NCBI RefSeq assembly: GCF_000156335.1
Contig: NZ_DS999213.1
Coordinates: 76,231-140,230 of the forward strand
Source of the DNA: Roseobacter sp. GAI101
Lineage (GTDB): Bacteria > Pseudomonadota > Alphaproteobacteria > Rhodobacterales > Rhodobacteraceae
Length of the DNA stretch: 64,000 bases
Direction of reading: 5' to 3'
In this document: piece after piece, positions 17,861 to 25,101 of the stretch
Layout: each line of letters begins with the position of its first letter
Numbering within the stretch: the first letter of the stretch is position 1
Notes under the pieces: generated by a model
Database searches by the model: none
The model's input: only the letters and a program-made list of their open reading frames with translations
What the model was told of the DNA's origin: nothing
Program-made: the position numbers and the translations under genes

Positions 17861-18766
17861 CTAAGCTGGAAGTCGGCCCATGATGCGTGTTTTTGTCAGG
17901 CTCGCAAGGGGGAGTCTTGACCAGCGCGGGCTAGGCTGTGGCGGCAGCATGTCCGCCACGCGGGGCAGGGACAGGACATTCGGCTGCGCCAGAAGTTGCG
18001 CATAAAATGCCAGTGCGCCGGGGCGTGTGTAGCCTGACCAGTGGCAAATATGGCTTTGGGGCGGGCCGATGGGGCAGCCAAGGGCGGCAAGCCCTGCCAG
18101 TGTCACAGGGCAATCCAGCTGGATGTTCAGCGCGTTCGGCGCGGCAATTCCCTGGCCCAGGGCGCGGTCGTCGGCGGCGGCTTGGCCCAGCAGGCGTTCA
18201 AAGACAAAGTCGAACAGGTCGTTTTCGCGGCTTGTTATGTTGAAAACTTCCGCGGTTTTGCCAGCGGGGCTGCGCAGGGCGCGGGCGGCATGACTTTGGA
18301 AACTGGCCCCGGTGATCAGCACGACCCGCGACACGGCCCCTTCGTCACAGTGACACAAGGCCGAAAGCGCGACTTCGGCCCCCATCGAATGGGCGATCAG
18401 ATGGACAGGGCGGTGCGGTGCGGCCCTGTGCAAGGTCATGACAACCTGCGCCAATTGCCTGCCCACCTGCTGCGCCGTTTCAAACATCCGTGCCAGGGAT
18501 CCACGCGCGGCCCAGCCAAAGCAGACGCCCAGCCCGGCCCCGGCGGTCATCCCCAAATGCGCAGGCCAGCCCGTATGCGCGTCAAAGATCGACCTGTGCG
18601 GGCAATGCCGTACTGAGCCGGGCTGGTACTTGTAGCCATGGATCATCAGGGTGATCGGGCCGCTGCCCCGCGCCGCCGATGCCAGCGCACGCTGGGGGCA
18701 TTGCGGCGAAAGGAGTACGGCGATGCGGCCCGTTTCAGGGCTGACGTTCAACCGGATCAGGGGCAT
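17861..18766 (-). CDS. Alpha/beta hydrolase (lipase-like)
   Basis: A 301-residue protein. ITLMIHGYKYQPG gives the oxyanion-hole HG motif and IAHSMGAEVAL the nucleophile elbow (His-Ser-Met-Gly), with Ser as nucleophile. Between them lies VHLIAH preceded by a helical segment, as in DUF900-type and lipase-like hydrolases. No signal peptide is seen. The substrate is unknown. It is transcribed away from the metZ leader. Confidence 0.78.
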   Translation of the reverse strand: MPLIRLNVSPETGRIAVLLSPQCPQRALASAARGSGPITLMIHGYKYQPGSVRHCPHRSIFDAHTGWPAHLGMTAGAGLGVCFGWAARGSLARMFETAQQVGRQLAQVVMTLHRAAPHRPVHLIAHSMGAEVALSALCHCDEGAVSRVVLITGASFQSHAARALRSPAGKTAEVFNITSRENDLFDFVFERLLGQAAADDRALGQGIAAPNALNIQLDCPVTLAGLAALGCPIGPPQSHICHWSGYTRPGALAFYAQLLAQPNVLSLPRVADMLPPQPSPRWSRLPLASLTKTRIMGRLPA

Positions 18767-18884
18767 GAGGGGCCTTTATCTACATATTGTGGGACTTTGT
18801 TGGCATAAGGCTATGACCCGCTCATGAAAGCTTTGTTACACCACTGTGACGGTGTTGACGTCGCACGCGCACAGGCGTAGCAGA

Positions 18885-18955
18885 CTGGCGTGGTGATTTG
18901 TTACCGGATTGCGGGCCACGGGCAGGGTGACCTGTCGAAATTCCGCTAAAAGGTC
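18885..18955 (+). promoter_or_regulatory. SAM-II riboswitch aptamer
   Basis: The leader of metZ contains P1 arms CGTGG (18889-18893) and CCACG (18916-18920) around a loop with TGATTTG, ACCGG and ATTGC, then a small hairpin CAGG-GTGA-CCTG (18923-18934), and finally GCTAAAAGG (18945-18953). This order and these bases match the SAM-II (metA element) consensus of alphaproteobacteria: the loop CC and GC can pair with GC...GG of the last block to form the pseudoknot that binds S-adenosylmethionine. It sits before metZ, a usual SAM-II target. Confidence 0.85.
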
Positions 18956-18961
18956 AGGATG

Positions 18962-18999
18962 AAAGCCCCCTTTCGCTTGACCGCGTCTGGGGTTTTTTT
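18962..18999 (+). terminator. SAM-responsive attenuator terminator of metZ leader
   Basis: AAAGCCCC pairs with GGGGTTTT (one G-U), and seven Ts follow at 18993-18999, giving an intrinsic terminator 36 bases before metZ. A competing fold is visible: GGTCA (18952-18956) with TGACC (18978-18982), enclosing GAAAG-CCCC-CTTTC (18961-18974), which would trap the CCCC. GG at 18952-18953 is also in the aptamer pseudoknot, so ligand binding should favour the terminator. Confidence 0.75.
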
Positions 19000-19035
19000 A
19001 TGTCCGCGATCCTGCGGGCCGGAAGGAAGAAAAAG

Positions 19036-20220
19036 ATGAGCAACGATTGGAAACCGCGCACCAAGGCCGTTCATATGGGCAGCCGCCGCAGCCAGTATAA
19101 CGAAGTGTCTGAGGCGATGTTCCTGACCCAAGGGTTCATCTATGACAGTGCCGAGCAAGCCGAGGCAAGGTTTCAGTCCCTGACCGACGATGAATTCATC
19201 TATGCCCGCTACGGCAACCCGACCGTGCGCATGTTCGAAGACCGGATTGCCGGGATGTTGGGGTATGAGGATTGTTTTGCCTGCACGTCCGGCATGGCTG
19301 CGGTCAGCGGCGCGTTGACGGCGTTGCTGAAGGCGGGCGATCATGTGGTCGCGGCCCGCGCGCTGTTCGGGTCATGCCTTTACGTGCTCGAAGATATCCT
19401 TGGGCGGTTCGGTGTCGAGGTTACCTTGATCGACGGTACGGACAACGCCGCATGGGACGCTGCCATTCGTCCGGACACGCGGATGGTGTTCTTTGAGAGC
19501 ATCTCGAACCCGACGCTTGAAGTCGTCGACATGCGCCATGTCGTCAATGCGGCCCATGCCGTTGGGGCGCTGGTGCTGGCGGATGACGCGATGGCCACGC
19601 CGGTGTTTTCCTATGCCCGCGAATGCGGTGCCGACATCGCGATCATATCCACGACCAAACATGTGGACGGGCAGGGCCGTCTGTTGGGGGGCGCGATCTG
19701 CGGGTCCAAGGAACTGGTCCGCGGCCCGATCGAGGCCTATATGAAACACACCGGCGGCGCGATGAACCCGTTTACCGCCTGGACGCACCTGAAGGCGCTG
19801 GAAACCATCGACCTGCGCGTGCGTGCACAGGCTGATGCAGCCCTGCAACTGGCCCAGGCCCTTGATGGCCACCCGATGCTAAGCGCCGTGCGCTATCCCA
19901 CACATCCTTCGCATCCGCAGCATGAGCTTGCCCTGACGCAGGCACCGTCGGCCGGGACCGTGTTGGCAATCGAGGTGAAGGGCGGCAAGGAAGCCTGCTT
20001 TAAGTTCCTGAACGCGCTTGAGATTGTGAGCATTTCCAATAACTTCGCCGATGCAAAATCCATCGCAACCCATCCGGCGACCACCACGCATCAGCGTTTG
20101 CCGCAGGATCAAAAAGACACCCTAGGCATCTCGCCCGGCCTCGTGCGTCTGTCTGCGGGGCTCGAGGACGTAAGCGATCTGATCGCGGATCTGAAACAGG
20201 CGCTGGACCGCGCAGGATAA
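19036..20220 (+). CDS. metZ: O-succinylhomoserine sulfhydrylase
   Basis: A 394-residue PLP enzyme of the cystathionine gamma-synthase family that makes homocysteine from O-succinylhomoserine and sulfide. I chose 19036 because the longer frame begins at the T-run of the leader terminator. GGAAGGAAG is the ribosome site. It has YARYGNPTVRMFEDRIAGML, the PLP-lysine region ISTTKHVDGQGRLLGG (Lys in TTKH) and SVGLEDV-like RLSAGLEDVSDLIADL at the end. The SAM-II element upstream supports a methionine-pathway role. Confidence 0.93.
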   Translation: MSNDWKPRTKAVHMGSRRSQYNEVSEAMFLTQGFIYDSAEQAEARFQSLTDDEFIYARYGNPTVRMFEDRIAGMLGYEDCFACTSGMAAVSGALTALLKAGDHVVAARALFGSCLYVLEDILGRFGVEVTLIDGTDNAAWDAAIRPDTRMVFFESISNPTLEVVDMRHVVNAAHAVGALVLADDAMATPVFSYARECGADIAIISTTKHVDGQGRLLGGAICGSKELVRGPIEAYMKHTGGAMNPFTAWTHLKALETIDLRVRAQADAALQLAQALDGHPMLSAVRYPTHPSHPQHELALTQAPSAGTVLAIEVKGGKEACFKFLNALEIVSISNNFADAKSIATHPATTTHQRLPQDQKDTLGISPGLVRLSAGLEDVSDLIADLKQALDRAG

Positions 20221-20229
20221 ATTTTTCGG

Positions 20230-20257
20230 CATTCTGTCCGATATTTCGGACAGAATG
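20230..20257. repeat. Perfect 12-bp inverted repeat between metZ and folE2
   Basis: CATTCTGTCCGA and TCGGACAGAATG form a perfect inverted repeat around TATT, starting ten bases after the metZ stop and ending 59 bases before folE2. No T-run follows on either strand, so it is at least as likely to be an operator for folE2 as a terminator for metZ. Confidence 0.7.
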
Positions 20258-20316
20258 TTGGAAACGGTCTGATCGGTGGCCTATATGTGATACAGCTTGC
20301 CAAGGGGGGCCTTATC

Positions 20317-21411
20317 ATGAACGTCATCGCACCTGTGACCGTCGCGCCGGACCGCGACGCGGCCGTTGCCGCGCTGGATACGTTGCGCGCCTGGGCGTCC
20401 GACGCCAGCCAGACCGAGATTGACGCGCTGGACCCGTCTTTGGCGCGGCTTCTGAAAAACGTCGAGGATTACCCGGATTTCAGCCGGGTCTATCCCGATG
20501 ATTTCGCGGTCGGTGACAATTACAAGGCGACGTTGCCCGACCTGCAAAACGGCCCCTCCAGCCTGATCAAAGGCGCGAAGCAGCAGATCCAACACGTGGG
20601 CATCTCCAATTTCCGCCTGCCTGTTCAGTTTCACACCCGCGACAACGGCGATCTGACGCTTGAGACTTCGGTGACCGGATCGGTCAGCCTTGAAGCGGAT
20701 AAAAAGGGCATCAACATGTCCCGCATCATGCGCAGCTTCTACAAGCACGGCGATGCGACCTTCAGCTTTGAGGTGATGGAAGCCGCGCTGGACGATTACA
20801 AGGCTGATCTGGAAAGCTATGACGCGCGCATCCAAATGCGTTTTTCCTTTCCGATGAAGATCAAAAGCCTGCGGTCTGGGCTGTCCGGTTATCAATATTA
20901 CGACATTGCGTTGGAATTGGTAGAAAGGGCCGGGGTGCGCAAGAAGATCATGCATCTTGACTATGTCTATTCCTCAACCTGTCCCTGTTCCCTCGAACTG
21001 TCCGAACACGCCCGCGCAACGCGGGGGCAGTTGGCGACCCCCCATTCGCAAAGGTCGGTCGCGCGAATTTCGGTCGATGTGAATTACGACGCGGATTGTC
21101 TTTGGTTCGAGGACCTGATCGAAGTCGCGCGGCGTGCTGTGCCGACAGAAACGCAAGTGATGGTCAAGCGCGAGGATGAACAGGCCTTTGCGGAATTGAA
21201 TGCCGCGAACCCGATCTTTGTCGAAGACGCTGCGCGGCTGTTTTGCGAACAGTTGCAAGCCGATCCGCGCATCGGTGATTTCCGCGTGATCGCCAGCCAT
21301 CAGGAAAGCCTGCACAGCCATGACGCGATCAGTATTCTGACCGAAGGCGATACATTCGCCGCGCAAAGTATCGACCCCAAGTTGTTCAGCACCTTATTTC
21401 ACGTCGGCTGA
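20317..21411 (+). CDS. folE2: GTP cyclohydrolase FolE2 (type IB)
   Basis: A 364-residue GTP cyclohydrolase IB, which makes 7,8-dihydroneopterin triphosphate, the first step to folate and queuosine. Start 20317 follows an AAGGGGGG ribosome site. The metal-site Cys lies in SSTCPCSLELSEHA (about 220-235), and the VGISNFRLP and NMSRIMRSFYK segments are typical of COG1469. FolE2 does not need zinc in the way FolE does, and in some bacteria is induced by zinc limitation. folB and folP are also in this window, but not in one operon with it. Confidence 0.92.
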   Translation: MNVIAPVTVAPDRDAAVAALDTLRAWASDASQTEIDALDPSLARLLKNVEDYPDFSRVYPDDFAVGDNYKATLPDLQNGPSSLIKGAKQQIQHVGISNFRLPVQFHTRDNGDLTLETSVTGSVSLEADKKGINMSRIMRSFYKHGDATFSFEVMEAALDDYKADLESYDARIQMRFSFPMKIKSLRSGLSGYQYYDIALELVERAGVRKKIMHLDYVYSSTCPCSLELSEHARATRGQLATPHSQRSVARISVDVNYDADCLWFEDLIEVARRAVPTETQVMVKREDEQAFAELNAANPIFVEDAARLFCEQLQADPRIGDFRVIASHQESLHSHDAISILTEGDTFAAQSIDPKLFSTLFHVG

Positions 21412-21451
21412 CCAGACATCCCGTTCGGTACCGGCCTTGGAGTGGAGTTTT

Positions 21452-21480
21452 AAAGCCGCACATGTTTTGTGCGGCTTTTT
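21452..21480 (+). terminator. Intrinsic terminator after folE2
   Basis: AAAGCCGCAC pairs perfectly (10 bp) with GTGCGGCTTT around ATGTTTT and runs into TTTTT. Confidence 0.9.
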
Positions 21481-21513
21481 GCGTGGGTTGCCTGTTTTTT
21501 GAAATCAGTTGTG

Positions 21514-21548
21514 CTGCGGTGCAGCGCGATCGGGATGCTGCCATGCAG
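21514..21548. promoter_or_regulatory. Two CTGC-N3-GCAG palindromes upstream of DUF1127-like gene
   Basis: CTGC-GGT-GCAG (21514-21524) and CTGC-CAT-GCAG (21538-21548) lie 24 bases apart, about 90 bases before the small gene at 21638. The same motif recurs near the other DUF1127 gene at 57.9-58.2 kb. It resembles the CTGC-N3/4-GCAG site described for PhaR of Paracoccus. Which protein binds here is not known. Confidence 0.5.
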
Positions 21549-21637
21549 AAACGGCAATTCTCATTCCACCTGAATAGGTTATGTTGGGTGTCAAGGGAGC
21601 CACCGGCACCAAGAGCCAACATTATTTGAGGTAACAC

Positions 21638-21874
21638 ATGGCCTACATCAACACATACGCGCACAACAGCTTTGACGGCTTCAAATCCGTTCTGACATCC
21701 ATCGGCGCATTCTTCGTTTCCATCGGCACCACCATCGGGACCGCAAGCACAATGAACGGCCGCGTTGAATATCTGCGCCGTTTGGAAGCAAAAACAGACG
21801 AGGAACTGGACGCGATGAACCTGAAGCGCGAAAACCTGGTCCACCACGTCTTTCGTGATCTGTACTACATGTAA
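21638..21874 (+). CDS. Small DUF1127-like protein
   Basis: A 78-residue protein with a GAGGTAACAC ribosome site. The N-terminus MAYINTYAHN resembles the MAYVN start of DUF1127 proteins, including the one at 57644-57856. The C-terminal EYLRRLEAKTDEELDAMNLK resembles the DUF1127 pattern (Leu-x-x-Leu-x-D-x-x-L-x-x-hydrophobic-x-Leu). A Ser/Thr/Gly-rich hydrophobic middle (FFVSIGTTIGTAS) is unusual for the family. Known DUF1127 proteins bind RNA or support stress and phosphate metabolism. A 7-bp palindrome AGATGCG-T-CGCATCT (21874-21888) overlaps the stop. Confidence 0.65.
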   Translation: MAYINTYAHNSFDGFKSVLTSIGAFFVSIGTTIGTASTMNGRVEYLRRLEAKTDEELDAMNLKRENLVHHVFRDLYYM

Positions 21875-21898
21875 GATGCGTCGCATCTACGTGAAACA

Positions 21899-21931
21899 AC
21901 GGCCCGACTGATCACAGTCCGGGCCGTTTTT
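21899..21931 (+). terminator. Intrinsic terminator after DUF1127-like gene
   Basis: ACGGCCCG(ACTG) pairs with CAGTCCGGGCCGT, leaving one bulged base, and is followed by TTTTT. It ends the monocistronic unit of the 78-residue protein. Confidence 0.85.
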
Positions 21932-21989
21932 CGTTTCTTACCAGCCTGATCCTTGACAGCGACGCGCTGCCGCGCCAACCCTGCGCCCT

Positions 21990-23438
21990 ATGTTGGACAT
22001 GCGCCCCGTTGGATATGTAATCGGCCTGTTGGTTGCGGTGCTTGGCATTGCGATGGTTGCACCGATGTTGATGGACATTGCCGAAGGGCGCGGGCACTGG
22101 CCCGTCTTTGTCGAAGCAGGGCTGATCACATTCCTCGGCGGCAGTCTGATCGCGCTGGCTTGCGCCAATGGCATCAAAGAAGGGCTGACCATCCAGCAGA
22201 CCTTTTTGCTGACGACAGGCGTTTGGGTGATGCTGCCCTTGTTCGGCGCGCTGCCCTTTATGCTGGGGGCCACCGAAGCGCGCTTTGTCGATGCGGTGTT
22301 CGAGGCCATGTCGGGCCTGACCACGACAGGATCGACGGTTTTTACCGGCCTTGATGACTTACCAAAGGGCCTGCTGCTGTGGCGCGGTATTCTGCAATGG
22401 CTTGGCGGGATCGGTATCATCGTTGTTGCGATGGTTTTCCTGCCCGAACTTCGCGTGGGCGGGATGCAGATTTTCAAGTCCGAGGCGTTCGACACCCTGG
22501 GTAAGATCCTGCCACGTGCGGGCCAGATTGCGACCCAGATTTCGGGGATCTACCTTTGGCTGACCTTCACCTGCGTGTTGACCTATCTGGCGTTGGGGAT
22601 GAATTTGTTCGATGCGACGGTTCATGCCCTGACCACGGTGTCGACGGGCGGGTTTTCCAACTATGATGCTTCTTTCGGGCAGTTTTCCGGGAACGCCGAA
22701 TATGCGGCGTCCTTTTTCATGTGCCTCGCCGCGTTGCCCTTTGTACGCTACGTGCAACTGCTGAACGGGCAACCGCTGGCGCTGCACCGCGACCCGCAGG
22801 TGCGTGGGTTCCTTTTGACGATCATCGTGCTTGTGGGCGTGGTCTTTGTGGCGATCCAAGGGGTTTTCCCGCATCATTGGGAACAATCCTTGCGCGAATC
22901 CCTGTTCAACATCACCTCGATCATTTCGGGCACGGGGTACGCGTCGGTCGATTACATGACCTGGGGGTCGTTCCCGGTGGCGCTGTTCTTCTTTACAGGT
23001 CTGATCGGCGGCTGCGCGGGGTCGACCGCCTGTTCGATCAAGATCTTCCGCTATCAGCTTTTGTTTGCATCGGTCCGCGCCCAGCTACAGCGGATCCGTT
23101 CGCCCCACGGTGTCTTTACGCCACGCTATGACGGCCGACCGATCAGCGGCGATGTCATGATCTCGGTCATGTCGTTCTTCATGTTCTTTACGCTTACATT
23201 CGGGCTGGTGGCCGTGGCGTTAAGCATGACGGGGCTGGATTTCGTCACATCGGTGTCAGGGGCAGGGGCGGCGCTGGCCAATATCGGGCCCGGTCTGGGG
23301 GATATCATCGGGCCTTCGGGAAACTTCAGCACACTCAACGATACAGCCAAATGGATTCTGACCGCAGCGATGCTGATCGGGCGGTTGGAACTTATGGCAG
23401 TTTACGTGATTTTCACTTTCAAGTTCTGGAGAGCTTAA
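21990..23438 (+). CDS. trkH: TrkH-family potassium uptake membrane protein
   Basis: A 482-residue membrane protein with the four pore repeats of the TrkH/KtrB family. Selectivity-filter-like Gly-rich turns are visible as MSGLTTTGST, LTTVSTGGFS, ISGTGYAS and GAGAALANIGPGLG. It would take up potassium together with a TrkA-type NAD-binding subunit, which is not encoded nearby. The next gene starts at the base after the stop codon. Confidence 0.92.
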   Translation: MLDMRPVGYVIGLLVAVLGIAMVAPMLMDIAEGRGHWPVFVEAGLITFLGGSLIALACANGIKEGLTIQQTFLLTTGVWVMLPLFGALPFMLGATEARFVDAVFEAMSGLTTTGSTVFTGLDDLPKGLLLWRGILQWLGGIGIIVVAMVFLPELRVGGMQIFKSEAFDTLGKILPRAGQIATQISGIYLWLTFTCVLTYLALGMNLFDATVHALTTVSTGGFSNYDASFGQFSGNAEYAASFFMCLAALPFVRYVQLLNGQPLALHRDPQVRGFLLTIIVLVGVVFVAIQGVFPHHWEQSLRESLFNITSIISGTGYASVDYMTWGSFPVALFFFTGLIGGCAGSTACSIKIFRYQLLFASVRAQLQRIRSPHGVFTPRYDGRPISGDVMISVMSFFMFFTLTFGLVAVALSMTGLDFVTSVSGAGAALANIGPGLGDIIGPSGNFSTLNDTAKWILTAAMLIGRLELMAVYVIFTFKFWRA

Positions 23439-25040
23439 ATGTCAGATGCTCAAACCCGCCCCTTGGGCGCGCAGATTTCGCATATGTTGAAGGATCGCGG
23501 GGTCGAGGTGATTTTCGGCATTCCGGGGGTGCATAATCAAGAAATGTACCGCGGCATCGAAGAAGCCGGCCTGACCCATGTGCTGGCGCGCCACGAACAG
23601 GGGGCCGGCTTTATGGCGGATGGCTATGCGCGCGCGACGGGCAAGCCCGGCATGGCCTATGTGATCACGGGGCCGGGCCTGTGCAATATCATGACCCCGA
23701 TGGGGCAGGCCTACAGCGATTCGGTGCCGGTTCTGGTGATCTCGAGCTGTCTGGACGAAACGGCGGCGCGCAAGGGCCAGCTGCATCAGATGAAAGACCA
23801 GCGCGCGGCAGCAGAAACAGTTTGCGACTGGTCTTTTGAAGCGCGCACGGCGGATGCGGCCTATCAGCTGATCGACCGCGCCCTGGTGGAATTCGACACG
23901 TCGCGCGCGCGGTCCAAGCATATTCAGGTGCCGATCGCCGTGCTGGGATCAGATGCCGCCGCAGCACCTGAAAAGGGAACGCTTGATCACACGCCCCAAG
24001 CCGCGCAGTTCGGCCAGATGGACAGGATCGAAGCTCTTTTGAACGCCGCAGAAAGACCCGTCTTCGTGCTGGGCGGTGGTGCAGGTCCGAACGCTGCTAT
24101 TCCGGGGATTTTGCGGAAGGCCGGTGCGCTTGTCGTCACGACCTATGCCGGGAGAGGAGCCGTCGACGCTGCGGACGAACACTGTCTTGGCGCGTGCCTC
24201 GCGCGGCCCGGCAGCGCGCAGGTTTTCGCGCAGGCCGATCTGGTGCTGGCCATCGGCACGGAATTGGCCGAGGTGGACCTGTGGCGGCCCGAACTGGGGC
24301 ACGACTGCCCCATGGTCCGCGTCGACATCGACGCAAGCGTGCTGGCGGAAACCCGCGCTGGCGATGTAGCCGTCCACGCCCGGGCGCAGATGTTTTTCGA
24401 TGATCTGTCCCGCCGTCTTGAGGCGTGGCCACAGGACAAGCCGTTCCTTTGGGACACCGATACAGTCGCTGCGCAGGTAGCGTCGTTTCGGGGGCAGGTG
24501 CAGGCCGAACGGCCCGGACTGGTCGAGGTGTGCGATGCCCTGCGTGCAGCGGTTCCGGCAGATACGATGATTTATTCCGACATGACCCAGATTGCCTATG
24601 TCGCCCAAGAGGTGTGGGACATGGATCGGCCGGGCCATTGGCATCACCCGACCGGCTTTGGCACTTTGGGCTATGCGACGCCTGCAGCGATTGGCGGGGC
24701 GATCGGCAGGCCGGGTTTGCCGACGATGGCAATCATCGGCGACTACGGGTTCCACTACACAATGCAGGAACTGGGCGTCGCGGTCGAACTGGGTCTGCCG
24801 CTGCCGATCATCCTGTGGGACAACGGCAAATTGGGCGAGATCGAAGACAGCATGACCCGTGCGCAAATCGCGCCGAATGCGGTCATCGCGCATAACCCTG
24901 ATTTTTGCAAACTGGCCGAAGCGTTCGGGGCGCTGTCCGCCGCACCCCAAAGTCTGGAGAGCCTGCGCGGGGCATTGGACAAAGCGTTCAAAGCGGATCG
25001 CCCCACGCTGATCTATCTGACGCCGAAGATCACGGGCTAA
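23439..25040 (+). CDS. Thiamine-diphosphate-dependent enzyme, acetolactate synthase-like (AruI-like candidate)
   Basis: A 533-residue protein of the acetohydroxyacid synthase/decarboxylase superfamily. The Pyr domain (about 8-175) includes the catalytic Glu in ARHEQGAGFMADGYAR. The middle domain is about 190-325. The PP domain (about 360-530) has the metal/diphosphate motif GDYGFHYTMQELGVAVELGL, followed by WDNGKLGEI. The third motif residue is Tyr, where most members have Gly. It may be a 5-guanidino-2-oxopentanoate decarboxylase (arginine transaminase pathway), but that is a guess from overall look. It abuts trkH with no gap. Confidence 0.82.
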   Translation: MSDAQTRPLGAQISHMLKDRGVEVIFGIPGVHNQEMYRGIEEAGLTHVLARHEQGAGFMADGYARATGKPGMAYVITGPGLCNIMTPMGQAYSDSVPVLVISSCLDETAARKGQLHQMKDQRAAAETVCDWSFEARTADAAYQLIDRALVEFDTSRARSKHIQVPIAVLGSDAAAAPEKGTLDHTPQAAQFGQMDRIEALLNAAERPVFVLGGGAGPNAAIPGILRKAGALVVTTYAGRGAVDAADEHCLGACLARPGSAQVFAQADLVLAIGTELAEVDLWRPELGHDCPMVRVDIDASVLAETRAGDVAVHARAQMFFDDLSRRLEAWPQDKPFLWDTDTVAAQVASFRGQVQAERPGLVEVCDALRAAVPADTMIYSDMTQIAYVAQEVWDMDRPGHWHHPTGFGTLGYATPAAIGGAIGRPGLPTMAIIGDYGFHYTMQELGVAVELGLPLPIILWDNGKLGEIEDSMTRAQIAPNAVIAHNPDFCKLAEAFGALSAAPQSLESLRGALDKAFKADRPTLIYLTPKITG

Positions 25041-25101
25041 TCGATTTTCTCGAATGTATCGGGGCCGGAGTTTTTGTAAGTTCCGGTCCCGATATCAAGC
25101 T

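Noticed and set aside
19000..19035. Longer metZ start at 19000
   Set aside because: This ATG lies at the end of the leader terminator's T-run, and the internal ATG at 19036 follows a GGAAGGAAG ribosome site and matches family N-termini.
20257..20316. Zur box in front of folE2
   Set aside because: No sequence close to the alphaproteobacterial Zur consensus was seen; zinc control remains unsupported.
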